From Bradyrhizobium sp. ORS 285 (GTDB lineage: Bacteria > Pseudomonadota > Alphaproteobacteria > Rhizobiales > Xanthobacteraceae), in the NCBI RefSeq assembly GCF_900176205.1, contig NZ_LT859959.1:2232001-2296000 (forward strand): a stretch of 64,000 nucleotides of DNA, given 5' to 3'. This document shows positions 17,177 to 26,096 of this stretch, piece by piece (within the stretch, counting starts at the first letter, position 1; each line of letters starts with the position of its first letter). The position numbers and the translations under genes are program-made. The notes beneath the pieces are model-generated. The model saw only the letters and a program-made list of their open reading frames with translations, made no database searches and was not told the origin of the DNA.

Positions 17177-17809
17177 ATGAAGTTTACCCGTTATTCCACC
17201 TGCGCGCTCGCAAGCCTCGTTCTGCTCGCCGCCGAGCCCGCCTTCGCGCATCACATGATGGGCGGCAAGCTGCCGCAGACCTTTGTGCAGGGCCTGCTCT
17301 CCGGCCTCGGCCATCCCGTGATCGGGCTCGATCATCTCGCCGCCATCCTTGGGGCCGGCATCGTCGCAGCGCTGCTCGCGCGCGGCTTCGCGCCTGTGCT
17401 TGCCTTCACCACGGCGATGATCGCCGGCGTCGGCCTGCATCTGGCAAAGGCCAACATTCCCGCCGCCGAACTGCTGGTCGGCCTGTCGACCGCCGTGATC
17501 GGCTTGGTCGTGGTGATGCGCGGCCGTTTCGGCGTGCTGCCGGTCGCAGTTCTGTTCGCCTTGACCGGACTCGTACACGGCTATGCGCTCGGCGAGTCGA
17601 TCGTCGGCGCCGAGACCACGCCGCTCGGTGCTTATTTCGCCGGCCTGCTGGTGATTCAGACCCTCATCGCCGCCGGCGCATTTCTCGGGACCAAATTGCT
17701 GTCTGCGAAGGCAGACGCGGTCGCGCCGCTGGCCTTGCGGATCGCAGGTGCAGCCATCGTGCTGGTGGGTGGTGTCGCTGCGGCCACGGCTGCCGGCGTG
17801 ATCGGCTGA
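17177..17809 (+). CDS. HupE/UreJ-type transporter, predicted cobalt importer
   Basis: A 210-residue membrane protein with a signal peptide ending AFA (about residue 24), then His25-His26, the conserved HPVIGLDHLAA motif (His46, Asp52, His53) and about six hydrophobic spans. HupE/UreJ proteins import nickel or cobalt. Being the first gene behind a cobalamin riboswitch and followed by DUF1636, cobW and cobN, cobalt is the likely substrate; this is inference from context. GGAG lies 7 bases before the ATG. Confidence 0.88.
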   Translation: MKFTRYSTCALASLVLLAAEPAFAHHMMGGKLPQTFVQGLLSGLGHPVIGLDHLAAILGAGIVAALLARGFAPVLAFTTAMIAGVGLHLAKANIPAAELLVGLSTAVIGLVVVMRGRFGVLPVAVLFALTGLVHGYALGESIVGAETTPLGAYFAGLLVIQTLIAAGAFLGTKLLSAKADAVAPLALRIAGAAIVLVGGVAAATAAGVIG

Positions 17810-17812
17810 TCG

Positions 17813-18208
17813 ATGTCGTCATCAGAGATCGGCGCGACGACGCTGTTCGTCTGCGTCACCTGCCGGGCGCAGGTCCCCGACGCGGCTTCATCTGATCAGC
17901 CGCGTGCGGGGGCCCGTCTGCTCTCCGCGATCGAGGCAGTGCCCGCCGAGCAGCGTGCCGGCGTGACCGTGGTCGGTGTCGAGTGCCTGTCCAACTGCAA
18001 TCGCGCCTGCACGGTTGCGGTGACGGCGCCGGGCAAATGGACCTATGTGCTCGGCGCGCTCGATCCGGATCTGCATGCGCAGGATGTCCTGACATTCGCG
18101 CAACTGCATCAGCGCCACGAGGCCGGTCTGCCGGCGTGGCGCGAGCGTCCGGAATATATCCGCAAGAACACCGTTGCGCGCGTGCCTGCGCTGGCGACGC
18201 CGAACTGA
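17813..18208 (+). CDS. DUF1636 Cys-rich protein
   Basis: A 131-residue protein with five cysteines in a CxxC...CxxxCxxxC pattern (14, 17, 58, 62, 66), as in thioredoxin-like [2Fe-2S] ferredoxins; the VFVCVTCR-type start and VECLSNCNRACTVAV segment mark the DUF1636 family found in cob operons of proteobacteria. It may hold a cluster or metal and serve redox or cobalt handling in the pathway; no activity is proven. Its ATG is 3 bases after the transporter stop. Confidence 0.82.
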   Translation: MSSSEIGATTLFVCVTCRAQVPDAASSDQPRAGARLLSAIEAVPAEQRAGVTVVGVECLSNCNRACTVAVTAPGKWTYVLGALDPDLHAQDVLTFAQLHQRHEAGLPAWRERPEYIRKNTVARVPALATPN

Positions 18209-18220
18209 GAAGAGGTCGCC

Positions 18221-19258
18221 CTGACCAAGTCCTATGCCAAGACGCCCTGCACGATCGTCACCGGCTTTCTCGGGGCCGGGAAGACCACGCTGGTGCGCAA
18301 CCTGATCGAGACCGCCAATGGCCGCCGGCTGGCGATCATCGTCAACGAGTTCGGCGATGTCGGCATCGACGGCGACATCCTCAAGGGTTGCGGCGTGCCG
18401 GATTGTCCGGAGGATCGCATCGTCGAGCTTTCCAACGGGTGCCTGTGCTGCACCGTCGCGGATGATTTCGTGCCGGCACTCAAGAGCCTGCTGGATCAGA
18501 AGGAGCCGCCCGAGCACATCGTGATCGAGACGTCCGGGCTGGCACTGCCGAAGCCGCTGGTGCAGGCGTTCAACTGGCCGGAGATCGCAACGCGCGTGAC
18601 CGTGGATGGCGTCGTGGCGGTGGTCGACGGTCCGGCCGTCGTGGCGGGGCGGTTCGCCGACGATCCCGAGGCGCTCGCGGCGCAGCGCGCGGCGGATGAT
18701 TCGCTCGACCACGACAATCCGCTCGAGGAGGTCTACGAAGATCAATTGCTCTGCGCCGATCTCGTTGTCATGAACAAGAGCGACCTGATGAACGACGAGG
18801 AGCGCAAGGCGGTCGCGTCCGAGATCGCTGCGAAGGTGCAGCGCGCCGTCAAGGTGATCGCAACCGAGCACGGCCAGCTCTCGGCGTCCGTGTTGCTCGG
18901 ACTTGGTGCTGCCGCGGAAGACGATCTCGCGGCGCGGCCGTCGCATCACGACAACGAGGCCGAGCACGATCACGACGATTTCGAGAGCTTCGTGCTCGAT
19001 GTGCCGCCGCAGACCTCGCCCGAGGTGCTGGTCGACCGCATTGCCGCGGCCGTGGATGCCCACGACGTGCTGCGTGTGAAAGGCTTCGTGGAAGTCGCCG
19101 GCAAGCCGCTGCGCCTGCTGGTGCAGGCGGTCGGCAGCCGCATCCAGCATCAGTTCGAGCGTCCGTGGCGCTCTGACGAATCGCGGCAGGGCCGGCTCGT
19201 GATCATCGGCGAGCGCGGGCTCGATGCGGCCGCGATCAAGAGCGTGATCGCAGGCTAG
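18221..19258 (+). CDS. cobW: cobalamin biosynthesis protein CobW (COG0523 metal GTPase)
   Basis: A 345-residue G3E GTPase, near the 353 of the Pseudomonas protein. Walker A GFLGAGKTT is at 15-23, the metal-binding CLCC motif at 74-77, and NKSD later; the HHDNEAEHDHDD stretch is a metal-binding His/Asp patch, and a C-terminal CobW_C domain follows. It probably delivers cobalt to the chelatase CobN. The only possible start before the Walker A loop is CTG at 18221: the frame has a stop at 18206 and no ATG, GTG or TTG until after the P-loop. AGAGG lies 5 bases before this CTG. Confidence 0.92.
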   Translation: MTKSYAKTPCTIVTGFLGAGKTTLVRNLIETANGRRLAIIVNEFGDVGIDGDILKGCGVPDCPEDRIVELSNGCLCCTVADDFVPALKSLLDQKEPPEHIVIETSGLALPKPLVQAFNWPEIATRVTVDGVVAVVDGPAVVAGRFADDPEALAAQRAADDSLDHDNPLEEVYEDQLLCADLVVMNKSDLMNDEERKAVASEIAAKVQRAVKVIATEHGQLSASVLLGLGAAAEDDLAARPSHHDNEAEHDHDDFESFVLDVPPQTSPEVLVDRIAAAVDAHDVLRVKGFVEVAGKPLRLLVQAVGSRIQHQFERPWRSDESRQGRLVIIGERGLDAAAIKSVIAG

Positions 19259-19267
19259 GCGAGGGCG

Positions 19268-22200
19268 ATGCACCTTCTGGCGACATCCGGCGCAGATCTG
19301 GACGACCTCGAACAGGCCGTTGATCTCGCGCAGTCGCCAGCCGACATCGTCGTGCTGTCGTTCTCCGACAGCGATCTGTCGGCGCTGGGCGAGGCCTGGA
19401 CCGGGGCGTCCGCCGAGCTGCCGACGCTGCGACTGGCCAGCCTGAAGCGGCTGAAGCATCCGATGTCGGTGGATCTCTACATCGACAACGTCATTGTCGG
19501 CGCCCGCGCCGTGGTGGTGCGCTGCCTCGGCGGGCTCGATTATTGGCGCTACGGGATGGAGCGCATCGCGGCGGTTTGCCGGAGCCGCAAGATCCTGTTC
19601 GCGGCGCTGCCCGGCGACGACCGCGCCGATGACCGCCTCGATGATCTCTCCACGTTGCCGAAGGACGCGACCGCGCGGCTCTACGGCTATCTGCACGAAG
19701 GCGGCGTCGGCAACGCGCGGGAGGCGATGCGTTACCTCGCCACGCTGCTCGGCCGCGCGACGCCATTCGCCGAGCCGGTTGCGATCGGCTCGATCGTCGG
19801 CTTCGTGCCGGATCGCGGCGCCGTTGCGGTCGACGACCTCTGCCGAAGCGATGCACGCCCCACTGCGCTGATGGTGTTTTACCGAGCCAGCCTGCTCGCA
19901 GCTGACACTGCGGCCATCGCAGAACTGATGCGGGCGCTGGAGAGCGAAGGTCTTGCGGCGGCAGCCGTTGCGGTCACCAGCCTGAAGGATCCGAGCATTG
20001 CCGATGCGCTGGGGCGGTTGATGCGGCAGCGGTGTCCGGCGATCATCCTGAATGCGACCGCGTTCTCGGCGCTGCGCGACGACGGCACGACGGTCCTGGA
20101 TGTCGCTGATGTCCCGGTGCTGCAGATCGTGCAGGCGCAGAGCACCGAAGAGGCGTGGGCGTCCTCGTCGCGCGGCTTGTCGCCGACGGATCTCGCGATG
20201 AATGTCGTGCTGCCCGAGCTCGACGGCCGGCTGCTGGCGCGGCCGATCGCCTTCAAGGGCGAGATGCCGGTCGATCCGCGCCTGCAATTCGGCGCCGCGC
20301 GCTATGTGCCGCAGCACGATCGCATCGGCTTCGTCGCGCGTCTCGCCGCGCGCTGGGCGCAGTTGCGGGCGTTGCCGGCTGCGGAACGGCGCGTGGCGCT
20401 TATGTTGTCGGATTATCCCGCGCGCGGTGGACGGCGCGGCTATGCCGTCGGCCTCGACACCAGCGCAAGCGCTGCAGGGATCGCCGGGCTGCTGGCCAAG
20501 GCGGGCTATGATGTTGGCGATGCGCCTCCGGCCGCCGAAGCCGTCGAAGCCCTGCTGCGGGACGAGGCCGATGAGATCGCCGTGCCGCTCGCATTCTATC
20601 AACGCGCATTGGCGCTGTTGCCTGACGATCTCCAGCGTGCCTTGCAGGACAGCTGGGGGGAGGCGGACGCCGACCCGGCGTTCCGCGATGGCGCGTTTCG
20701 TTTTTCCATGCTGCGGGCGGGAAAGCTCATCATCCTGCTGCAGCCGGATCGCGGCAGCCGTGCCGATCGCAAATCCGGCTATCACGACACCACCGTGCCG
20801 CCGCGGCATGCCTATGTCGCGCTCTATGCGTATCTGCGCGAGGCCGCGACGGTCGACGCGCTGATCCATCTCGGCGCGCACGGCACGCTGGAATGGCTGC
20901 CGGGCAAGGCGCTGGCGCTGTCGAGCGCGTGTTGGCCCGAAGCGGTGCTCGGGCCGCTGCCGGTGATCTATCCGTTCATCGTCAACAATCCCGGCGAGGC
21001 GATGCAGGCCAAGCGCAGGCTCGCGGCGCTCACGCTCGGGCATCTGACGCCCCCACTGTCGCAAGCGGGTCTGCATGGTCCGCTGCTCGAGCTGGAAGGG
21101 CTGGTCGAGGAATATGCCGAGGCCGACGGTCTCGACAAGCGACGGCTGAAATTGCTGGAGGACGAGATCATCGCGCGCGCTTGGCAGAGCGGCCTCGCCG
21201 CGGATTGCGGGCTCGATCGGACGATGAGTGGACGCGAGGCCATCGCGCAGCTCGATGCGCAATTATGCGACATCAAGGAACTGGCCGTGCGCGATCGTCT
21301 TCATGTGTTCGGCCAAGCTCCCGAGGCCGCCGCGATCGGTCTCCTGGCGGACGCGATGACGGCAGCTGCTGGCCAAACGGGCGGTGTTCTCGATCGCGTG
21401 GAAGTCGAAGCTCGGCTTGAGGCGAGCGCGGCTGCCGAGCGCAGCGCGCTGCTTGCGGCGCTCGCTGGTCGCCGCGTGGCGGCAGGTCCGGCCGGCGCGC
21501 CGAGCCGAGGGCGGCTCGACGTGCTGCCGACCGGGCGCAATCTCACGGCGATCGATCCGCGGGCGATCCCGACCCGGACCGCGGCGCTCGTCGGCGTGCG
21601 CGCAGCCGATGAAGTCATCCGCCGCTATCTGCAGGACCACGGTGACTATCCGCGCTCGCTGATGCTCGATCTCTGGGCCTCGGCGTCGCTGCGCACCGGC
21701 GGTGACGATCTCGCCCAGGCCTTGGCGTATCTGGGCGTACGGCCGCGCTGGGATCTCAATTCCAATCGCGTCACCGGCGTCGACGTGCTGCCGCTGGCGA
21801 GGCTCGACCGGCCGCGCATCGATGCGACCTTGAGAATCTCGGGCCTGTTCCGCGATCTGTTCGAAGCGCAGATCGCGTTGTTCGATCTCGCGGTGCAGAC
21901 GGTGGCGGCCCTCGACGAGGATAATGCCGACAATCCCTTGGCCGCGGCCCGCCGGCGCGGCGAAAGTCTCGCGCGCGTGTTCGGCGGCGCGCCGGGAAGC
22001 TACGGCGCCGTTGCCGCCGATCTCGCGCTCGGTATGGCCTGGGACAGCCGCGCGAAGCTTGGCGAAGCATACCTGGAGAGCGCGAGCTACAGTTTCGGCG
22101 GGGAGCGCGAGGGCGTGTCGGCGTCCGATACGTTCCGTGAGCGCGTGCGCAGCGCCGATGCGCTCGTGCATGCGCAGGACGACCGCGAGCGCGATCTGCT

Positions 22201-22687
22201 CGATGGCGAGGAGGTCGCCGATTTCGCCGGCGGATTTGCAGCGGCCGCAACCTCGCTCGGGGCGGCGCCTGCGCTGCTGCATCTCGACACCAGCCGTCCG
22301 GAGGCGCCGAAGGCGCGGAGCTTTGGCGAGGAGATCGCCCGCGTGGTGCGCGGCCGTGTCGCCAATCCGCGCTGGATCTCGGGCATGCTGGCGCATGGCT
22401 ATCGCGGTGTCGCCGAGATCGCGCAGGCGATCGATGCGCTCTATGCGTTCGCGGCCACGTCCGACACCGTTCCCGAGCATCTGTTTGATCTGGCGCATGG
22501 GGCGCTGCTGCGCGACGAGGCAGTGTTGGATGCCATGGTCGCGCGCAATCCCGCGGCTGTCGCCACGATGGCTGCTCGCTTCGAGGACCTGCTCCGCCGG
22601 CGGCTGTGGGTGCCGCGTCGGAATGCGGTGGCTGACGAGCTCGCGGTCGTGCGGGCGCGCCTCACGCAGACGGAGAAGGTGACGTGA
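19268..22687 (+). CDS. cobN: aerobic cobaltochelatase subunit CobN
   Basis: A 1139-residue large subunit that inserts cobalt into hydrogenobyrinic a,c-diamide with ATP, working with the AAA subunits CobS and CobT, which are not in this window. The BchH-like core motif HLGAHGTLEWLPGKALALS and the following PVIYPFIVNNPGEAMQAKRR segment are intact, as is the C-terminal RWISGMLAHGYRG motif. It is somewhat shorter than the usual 1250 or so, mostly in the N-terminal part. It follows cobW by 9 bases and overlaps cobG (GTGA). Confidence 0.95.
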   Translation: MHLLATSGADLDDLEQAVDLAQSPADIVVLSFSDSDLSALGEAWTGASAELPTLRLASLKRLKHPMSVDLYIDNVIVGARAVVVRCLGGLDYWRYGMERIAAVCRSRKILFAALPGDDRADDRLDDLSTLPKDATARLYGYLHEGGVGNAREAMRYLATLLGRATPFAEPVAIGSIVGFVPDRGAVAVDDLCRSDARPTALMVFYRASLLAADTAAIAELMRALESEGLAAAAVAVTSLKDPSIADALGRLMRQRCPAIILNATAFSALRDDGTTVLDVADVPVLQIVQAQSTEEAWASSSRGLSPTDLAMNVVLPELDGRLLARPIAFKGEMPVDPRLQFGAARYVPQHDRIGFVARLAARWAQLRALPAAERRVALMLSDYPARGGRRGYAVGLDTSASAAGIAGLLAKAGYDVGDAPPAAEAVEALLRDEADEIAVPLAFYQRALALLPDDLQRALQDSWGEADADPAFRDGAFRFSMLRAGKLIILLQPDRGSRADRKSGYHDTTVPPRHAYVALYAYLREAATVDALIHLGAHGTLEWLPGKALALSSACWPEAVLGPLPVIYPFIVNNPGEAMQAKRRLAALTLGHLTPPLSQAGLHGPLLELEGLVEEYAEADGLDKRRLKLLEDEIIARAWQSGLAADCGLDRTMSGREAIAQLDAQLCDIKELAVRDRLHVFGQAPEAAAIGLLADAMTAAAGQTGGVLDRVEVEARLEASAAAERSALLAALAGRRVAAGPAGAPSRGRLDVLPTGRNLTAIDPRAIPTRTAALVGVRAADEVIRRYLQDHGDYPRSLMLDLWASASLRTGGDDLAQALAYLGVRPRWDLNSNRVTGVDVLPLARLDRPRIDATLRISGLFRDLFEAQIALFDLAVQTVAALDEDNADNPLAAARRRGESLARVFGGAPGSYGAVAADLALGMAWDSRAKLGEAYLESASYSFGGEREGVSASDTFRERVRSADALVHAQDDRERDLLDGEEVADFAGGFAAAATSLGAAPALLHLDTSRPEAPKARSFGEEIARVVRGRVANPRWISGMLAHGYRGVAEIAQAIDALYAFAATSDTVPEHLFDLAHGALLRDEAVLDAMVARNPAAVATMAARFEDLLRRRLWVPRRNAVADELAVVRARLTQTEKVT

Positions 22688-23955
22688 CCGCCGGGATCGA
22701 GATCAAGGGCTGGTGCCCAGGGGCGCGACGGCCGATGCCGAGCGGTGACGGATTGATCGTGCGCGTTCGCCCTCACGGCGGCGCGTTGTCGGTCGCCGCC
22801 TTGCGTGAGCTTGCCGCAGCAGCGCGGCGCTTCGGCAATGGCGAGATCGATCTCACCCGTCGCGCCAATCTGCAGATCCGCGGCGTCAGTCCCGAGACGC
22901 TGGCGCCGCTCTGGGATCTGATGACCTCGCTCGGCGTACTGGACGACAGCGCCGAGCTGGAGGCGATCCGTAACATCGTGATCAATCCGCTGGCCGGCCT
23001 CGATCCGGCCGAAATCAGCGACATGCGCCCTGTCGCTGCCGCGCTTGAAGCGCAGCTCGCGTCTGACGACGCGCTGCAGGCGCTGCCCGCCAAATTCGGT
23101 TTCGCGCTCGATGGCGGTGGCAGGCTGCCGCTGACGGATCTTGCTGCGGATATTCGCCTTGTCGCCTGTGGTTCGGCTGATGGTCGTCACATTGCCGTCG
23201 GTCTGACGGGGCCCAATGGCGTCGAGTGGCTTGGGTCGACGACTATCGCTGTTGCTGCAGCCGTAGCGGCGAAGCTGGCGCGGTTCGTTCTGCAGCACAG
23301 CCCAACGCGTCGCTCGGCGACGCTGCCGGCAAACGCGAGCGCGATCGTCGCTGCCGAGCTGGGCCTCGATGCAAGCGAGGCGATCGCCTCAGGTGCAGCT
23401 TCGCCGCGGCTGGGTCTCATACCGCTGGCCGCGGACACAAAGGCCGTCGGGCTCGGCATTCCATTCGGCCGGATCGGCAGCGAAATTTTGGAGCAACTCA
23501 CCGGGCTGCTCGCATCCTTGGATGTGTCCGAGGTCCGTCTGTCGCCATGGCGCGCGTTGTATGTCGCGGCGAAGACTGGTTCAGCAGCAAGGCTGGTTGC
23601 AGATGCGGCTCGGCTCGGCCTGATCGTCGACGATGCCGATCCGTTGATGCGCATCGACGCCTGCTCGGGCGTCGGCTGTTGCACGTCGACGATGCTCGCG
23701 ACCCGCGAGCATGCCCGCGTGCTGGCGGCTGCGATGATCAGTACCGGGTTCGCCGGCACGCTGCATGTCTCCGGCTGCGCCAAGGGCTGCGCGCGCTCGG
23801 CATCCGCTGAGGTCGTGTTGGTCGGCGAGGGCGGCCATTACAATATCGTCTGCAACGGCACCGTGAAAAGCGAGACCTTTGGCGTGATCGATCCGGCGGA
23901 TCTGGCAGCTGTTTCCGATGGACTGTTCAAATCGCGGGAGAAGGCCCATGTCTGA
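22684..23955 (+). CDS. cobG: precorrin-3B synthase
   Basis: A 423-residue enzyme of the nitrite/sulfite reductase fold that uses O2 to contract the ring, making precorrin-3B. Its presence marks the aerobic B12 route. The N-terminal ferredoxin-like repeat includes DLTRRANLQIRG; cluster-ligand cysteines are in CSGVGCCTSTM and HVSGCAKGCARS near the C-terminus. The start is GTG overlapping the cobN stop. It begins a tight run cobG-H-I-J with overlapping ends. Confidence 0.93.
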   Translation: MTAGIEIKGWCPGARRPMPSGDGLIVRVRPHGGALSVAALRELAAAARRFGNGEIDLTRRANLQIRGVSPETLAPLWDLMTSLGVLDDSAELEAIRNIVINPLAGLDPAEISDMRPVAAALEAQLASDDALQALPAKFGFALDGGGRLPLTDLAADIRLVACGSADGRHIAVGLTGPNGVEWLGSTTIAVAAAVAAKLARFVLQHSPTRRSATLPANASAIVAAELGLDASEAIASGAASPRLGLIPLAADTKAVGLGIPFGRIGSEILEQLTGLLASLDVSEVRLSPWRALYVAAKTGSAARLVADAARLGLIVDDADPLMRIDACSGVGCCTSTMLATREHARVLAAAMISTGFAGTLHVSGCAKGCARSASAEVVLVGEGGHYNIVCNGTVKSETFGVIDPADLAAVSDGLFKSREKAHV

Positions 23956-24580
23956 CCTGCGCGACTACATCAAGGACGGCGCCGAGATCTATCGCCGCTC
24001 GTTCGCGACCATCCGCGCGGAGGCCGATCTGTCGCGCTTCCATGGTTTGGAAGAGAAGATCGCCGTGCGCATCATTCACGCCTGCGGCATGGTCGAGATC
24101 ACCTCCGACATCGAGATGTCCCGGCAGTTCGCGGCCGAGGCGCGCGCCGCGCTCGATCGTGGCGCGCCGATCCTGTGCGATGCCAAGATGGTGGCGCAGG
24201 GGATCACGCGGCCGCGGCTGCCGGCGAAGAACGAGATCATCTGTACGCTCGATGACCCCAGAGTGCCCGGACTGGCCGCGCAGATTGGCACCACACGATC
24301 CGCCGCGGCGCTGGAGCTGTGGCGGCCGCATCTCGGCGGCGCGCTGGTGGCGATCGGCAATGCGCCGACCTCGCTGTTTCATCTGCTCGACATGCTCGAC
24401 CAAGGCGCGCCGCGACCTGCGGCGGTGATCGGAACGGCGGTGGGCTTCGTCGGCGCGCGCGAATCCAAGGAGGCCTTGGCCGCCGACGGCCGCGTGCCCT
24501 ACCTGATCGTCAGGGGACGCAAGGGCGGCAGCGCCATGGCGGTTGCGGCCGTGAACGCTATTGCGAGCGACGTCGAATGA
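23948..24580 (+). CDS. cobH: precorrin-8X methylmutase
   Basis: A 210-residue enzyme that moves the C11 methyl to C12, forming hydrogenobyrinic acid. The family start IYRRSFATIRAEADL, the catalytic-His segment VRIIHACGMVE and the C-terminal GTAVGFVGARESKEAL motif are all present. The ATG at 23948 lies inside the end of cobG (8-base overlap); the frame extends upstream to 23918 but this ATG has GGGAGAAGG before it. Confidence 0.95.
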   Translation: MSDLRDYIKDGAEIYRRSFATIRAEADLSRFHGLEEKIAVRIIHACGMVEITSDIEMSRQFAAEARAALDRGAPILCDAKMVAQGITRPRLPAKNEIICTLDDPRVPGLAAQIGTTRSAAALELWRPHLGGALVAIGNAPTSLFHLLDMLDQGAPRPAAVIGTAVGFVGARESKEALAADGRVPYLIVRGRKGGSAMAVAAVNAIASDVE

Positions 24581-25335
24581 GCCTGCTCGACACCATCGCA
24601 GGCTCGGCCAGCGCCGGCACCCTCTATGGCATCGGCGTCGGTCCCGGCGATGTGCGCTATCTGACCTTGCGCGCCGCCGGCCTGATCCGCTCCGTGGACG
24701 TGGTGGCCTTCTTCGCCAAGCGCGGAATCGAGGGCAATGCCAGGCGGATCGTGGCGCCGCTGATGGACGCGGGCCGTCACGAGTTGCGACTCGAATATCC
24801 GGTCACCGAGGAGGTGCCGGTCGCCGATCCCTCCTATCAGGCGCAGATCGGCGACTTCTATCGCCGCGCCGCTGAAAGCATCAAAGCGCATCTGGCCGAA
24901 GGCCGCTCCGTCGGCTTGTTGTCGGAGGGCGATCCGTTCTTCTATGGCTCGTTCATGCATATGTGGCGGCGGCTGGAGCGTGACCATCCGGTCGAGGTCG
25001 TCCCCGGCGTGACCGGCATGTCCGGCTGCTGGACCAAGGCCAATGTTCCGATCACCTGGGGCGATGACGTTCTCTCCGTGCTGCCAGGCACGTTGGCGGA
25101 AGACGTCCTCCATGACCGGCTGACGCGCTGCGAGGCCGCGGTGATCATGAAGATCGGCCGCAATCTCACCAAGGTGAAGCGCGCCGTTACGCAGGCAGGA
25201 CTGCTCGCGCGCGCCATCTACGTCGAGCGCGGCACGATGGAGGCGCAACGCGTGACGCCGCTCGCAGACGTAGAGCTGGATCGCGGCCCGTATTTCTCGA
25301 TGATCCTGATCCCCGGGCAGGGGCGGCGGCTGTGA
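24577..25335 (+). CDS. cobI: precorrin-2 C20-methyltransferase
   Basis: A 252-residue SAM-dependent tetrapyrrole methylase. The GIGVGPGDVRYLTLRA motif begins the fold, with the SEGDPFFYGSFMHMW loop and VVPGVTGMSGCW that shape the SAM site. It makes precorrin-3A. ATGA overlap with cobH and GTGA overlap with cobJ show a coupled operon. Confidence 0.94.
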   Translation: MSLLDTIAGSASAGTLYGIGVGPGDVRYLTLRAAGLIRSVDVVAFFAKRGIEGNARRIVAPLMDAGRHELRLEYPVTEEVPVADPSYQAQIGDFYRRAAESIKAHLAEGRSVGLLSEGDPFFYGSFMHMWRRLERDHPVEVVPGVTGMSGCWTKANVPITWGDDVLSVLPGTLAEDVLHDRLTRCEAAVIMKIGRNLTKVKRAVTQAGLLARAIYVERGTMEAQRVTPLADVELDRGPYFSMILIPGQGRRL

Positions 25336-26096
25336 CGGGCAGGCTCACCATCGTCGGCGTTGGTCCGGGTCGGTCCGAGCTGATGACGCCGGCGGCCTCG
25401 GCAGCGATCGCGGCTGCGACGGATCTGATCGGCTACGGCCCCTATCTCGACAGGGTCACGATCCATCCCGGGCAGATCCGCCACGCTAGCGACAACCGTG
25501 TCGAGCTCGATCGTGCCCGACATGCGCTCACGCTGGCGAGCGACGGCCGGAACGTGGCGGTGGTGTCGGGCGGCGATCCCGGCGTATTCGCGATGGCGGC
25601 CGCCGTGTTCGAGGCGGTCGAGACGGGGCCGGCGGAGTGGCGCGAGCTCGACATCCGCGTGGAGCCCGGCGTCACCGCGATGCTGGCGGCTGCGGCGGAA
25701 GTTGGAGCGCCGCTGGGCGGCGATTTCTGCGCGATCTCGCTTTCCGACAATCTCAAGAGCTGGACGACGATCCGGCGACGCCTGGAGGCGGCAGCCGGCG
25801 CCGACTTCGTCATCGCGCTGTACAATCCGCTCTCCAAGGCACGGCCGCATCAGCTCGGTGAAGCCTTCGCGCTGCTGCGGCAGATCAAGCCGGCCTCGAC
25901 CGTGGTCGTCATGGTGCGCGCCGCAGGCAGCGGCGATGTCAGCCGGATCATTACGACGCTGGGCGGGGTCGATCCTGCGAAGGCCGACATGCGCACGCTC
26001 GTCCTGATCGGATCGACGGCGACGCGCCTGATCGCGCGCGATGCGAAGCCGCCGTTCGTCTACACGCTGCGCCGGGAAGTCGAGGACGGCCGATGA
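25332..26096 (+). CDS. cobJ: precorrin-3B C17-methyltransferase
   Basis: A 254-residue tetrapyrrole methylase that completes ring contraction to precorrin-4. Motifs: VGVGPGRSELMTPAA, GYGPYLDRV, VSGGDPGVFAMAAAV, VEPGVTAMLAAAAEVGAPLG and ALYNPLSKARPHQL, all typical of CobJ/CbiH. The start is GTG within the end of cobI. The last 37 bases overlap the tail of cobK on the other strand. Confidence 0.94.
   Translation: MTGRLTIVGVGPGRSELMTPAASAAIAAATDLIGYGPYLDRVTIHPGQIRHASDNRVELDRARHALTLASDGRNVAVVSGGDPGVFAMAAAVFEAVETGPAEWRELDIRVEPGVTAMLAAAAEVGAPLGGDFCAISLSDNLKSWTTIRRRLEAAAGADFVIALYNPLSKARPHQLGEAFALLRQIKPASTVVVMVRAAGSGDVSRIITTLGGVDPAKADMRTLVLIGSTATRLIARDAKPPFVYTLRREVEDGR

Noticed and set aside
17888..21262. 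A 1124-codon open frame on the minus strand across DUF1636, cobW and cobN.
   Set aside because: Antisense shadow of highly conserved genes; Arg/His/Gln-rich and without any motif.
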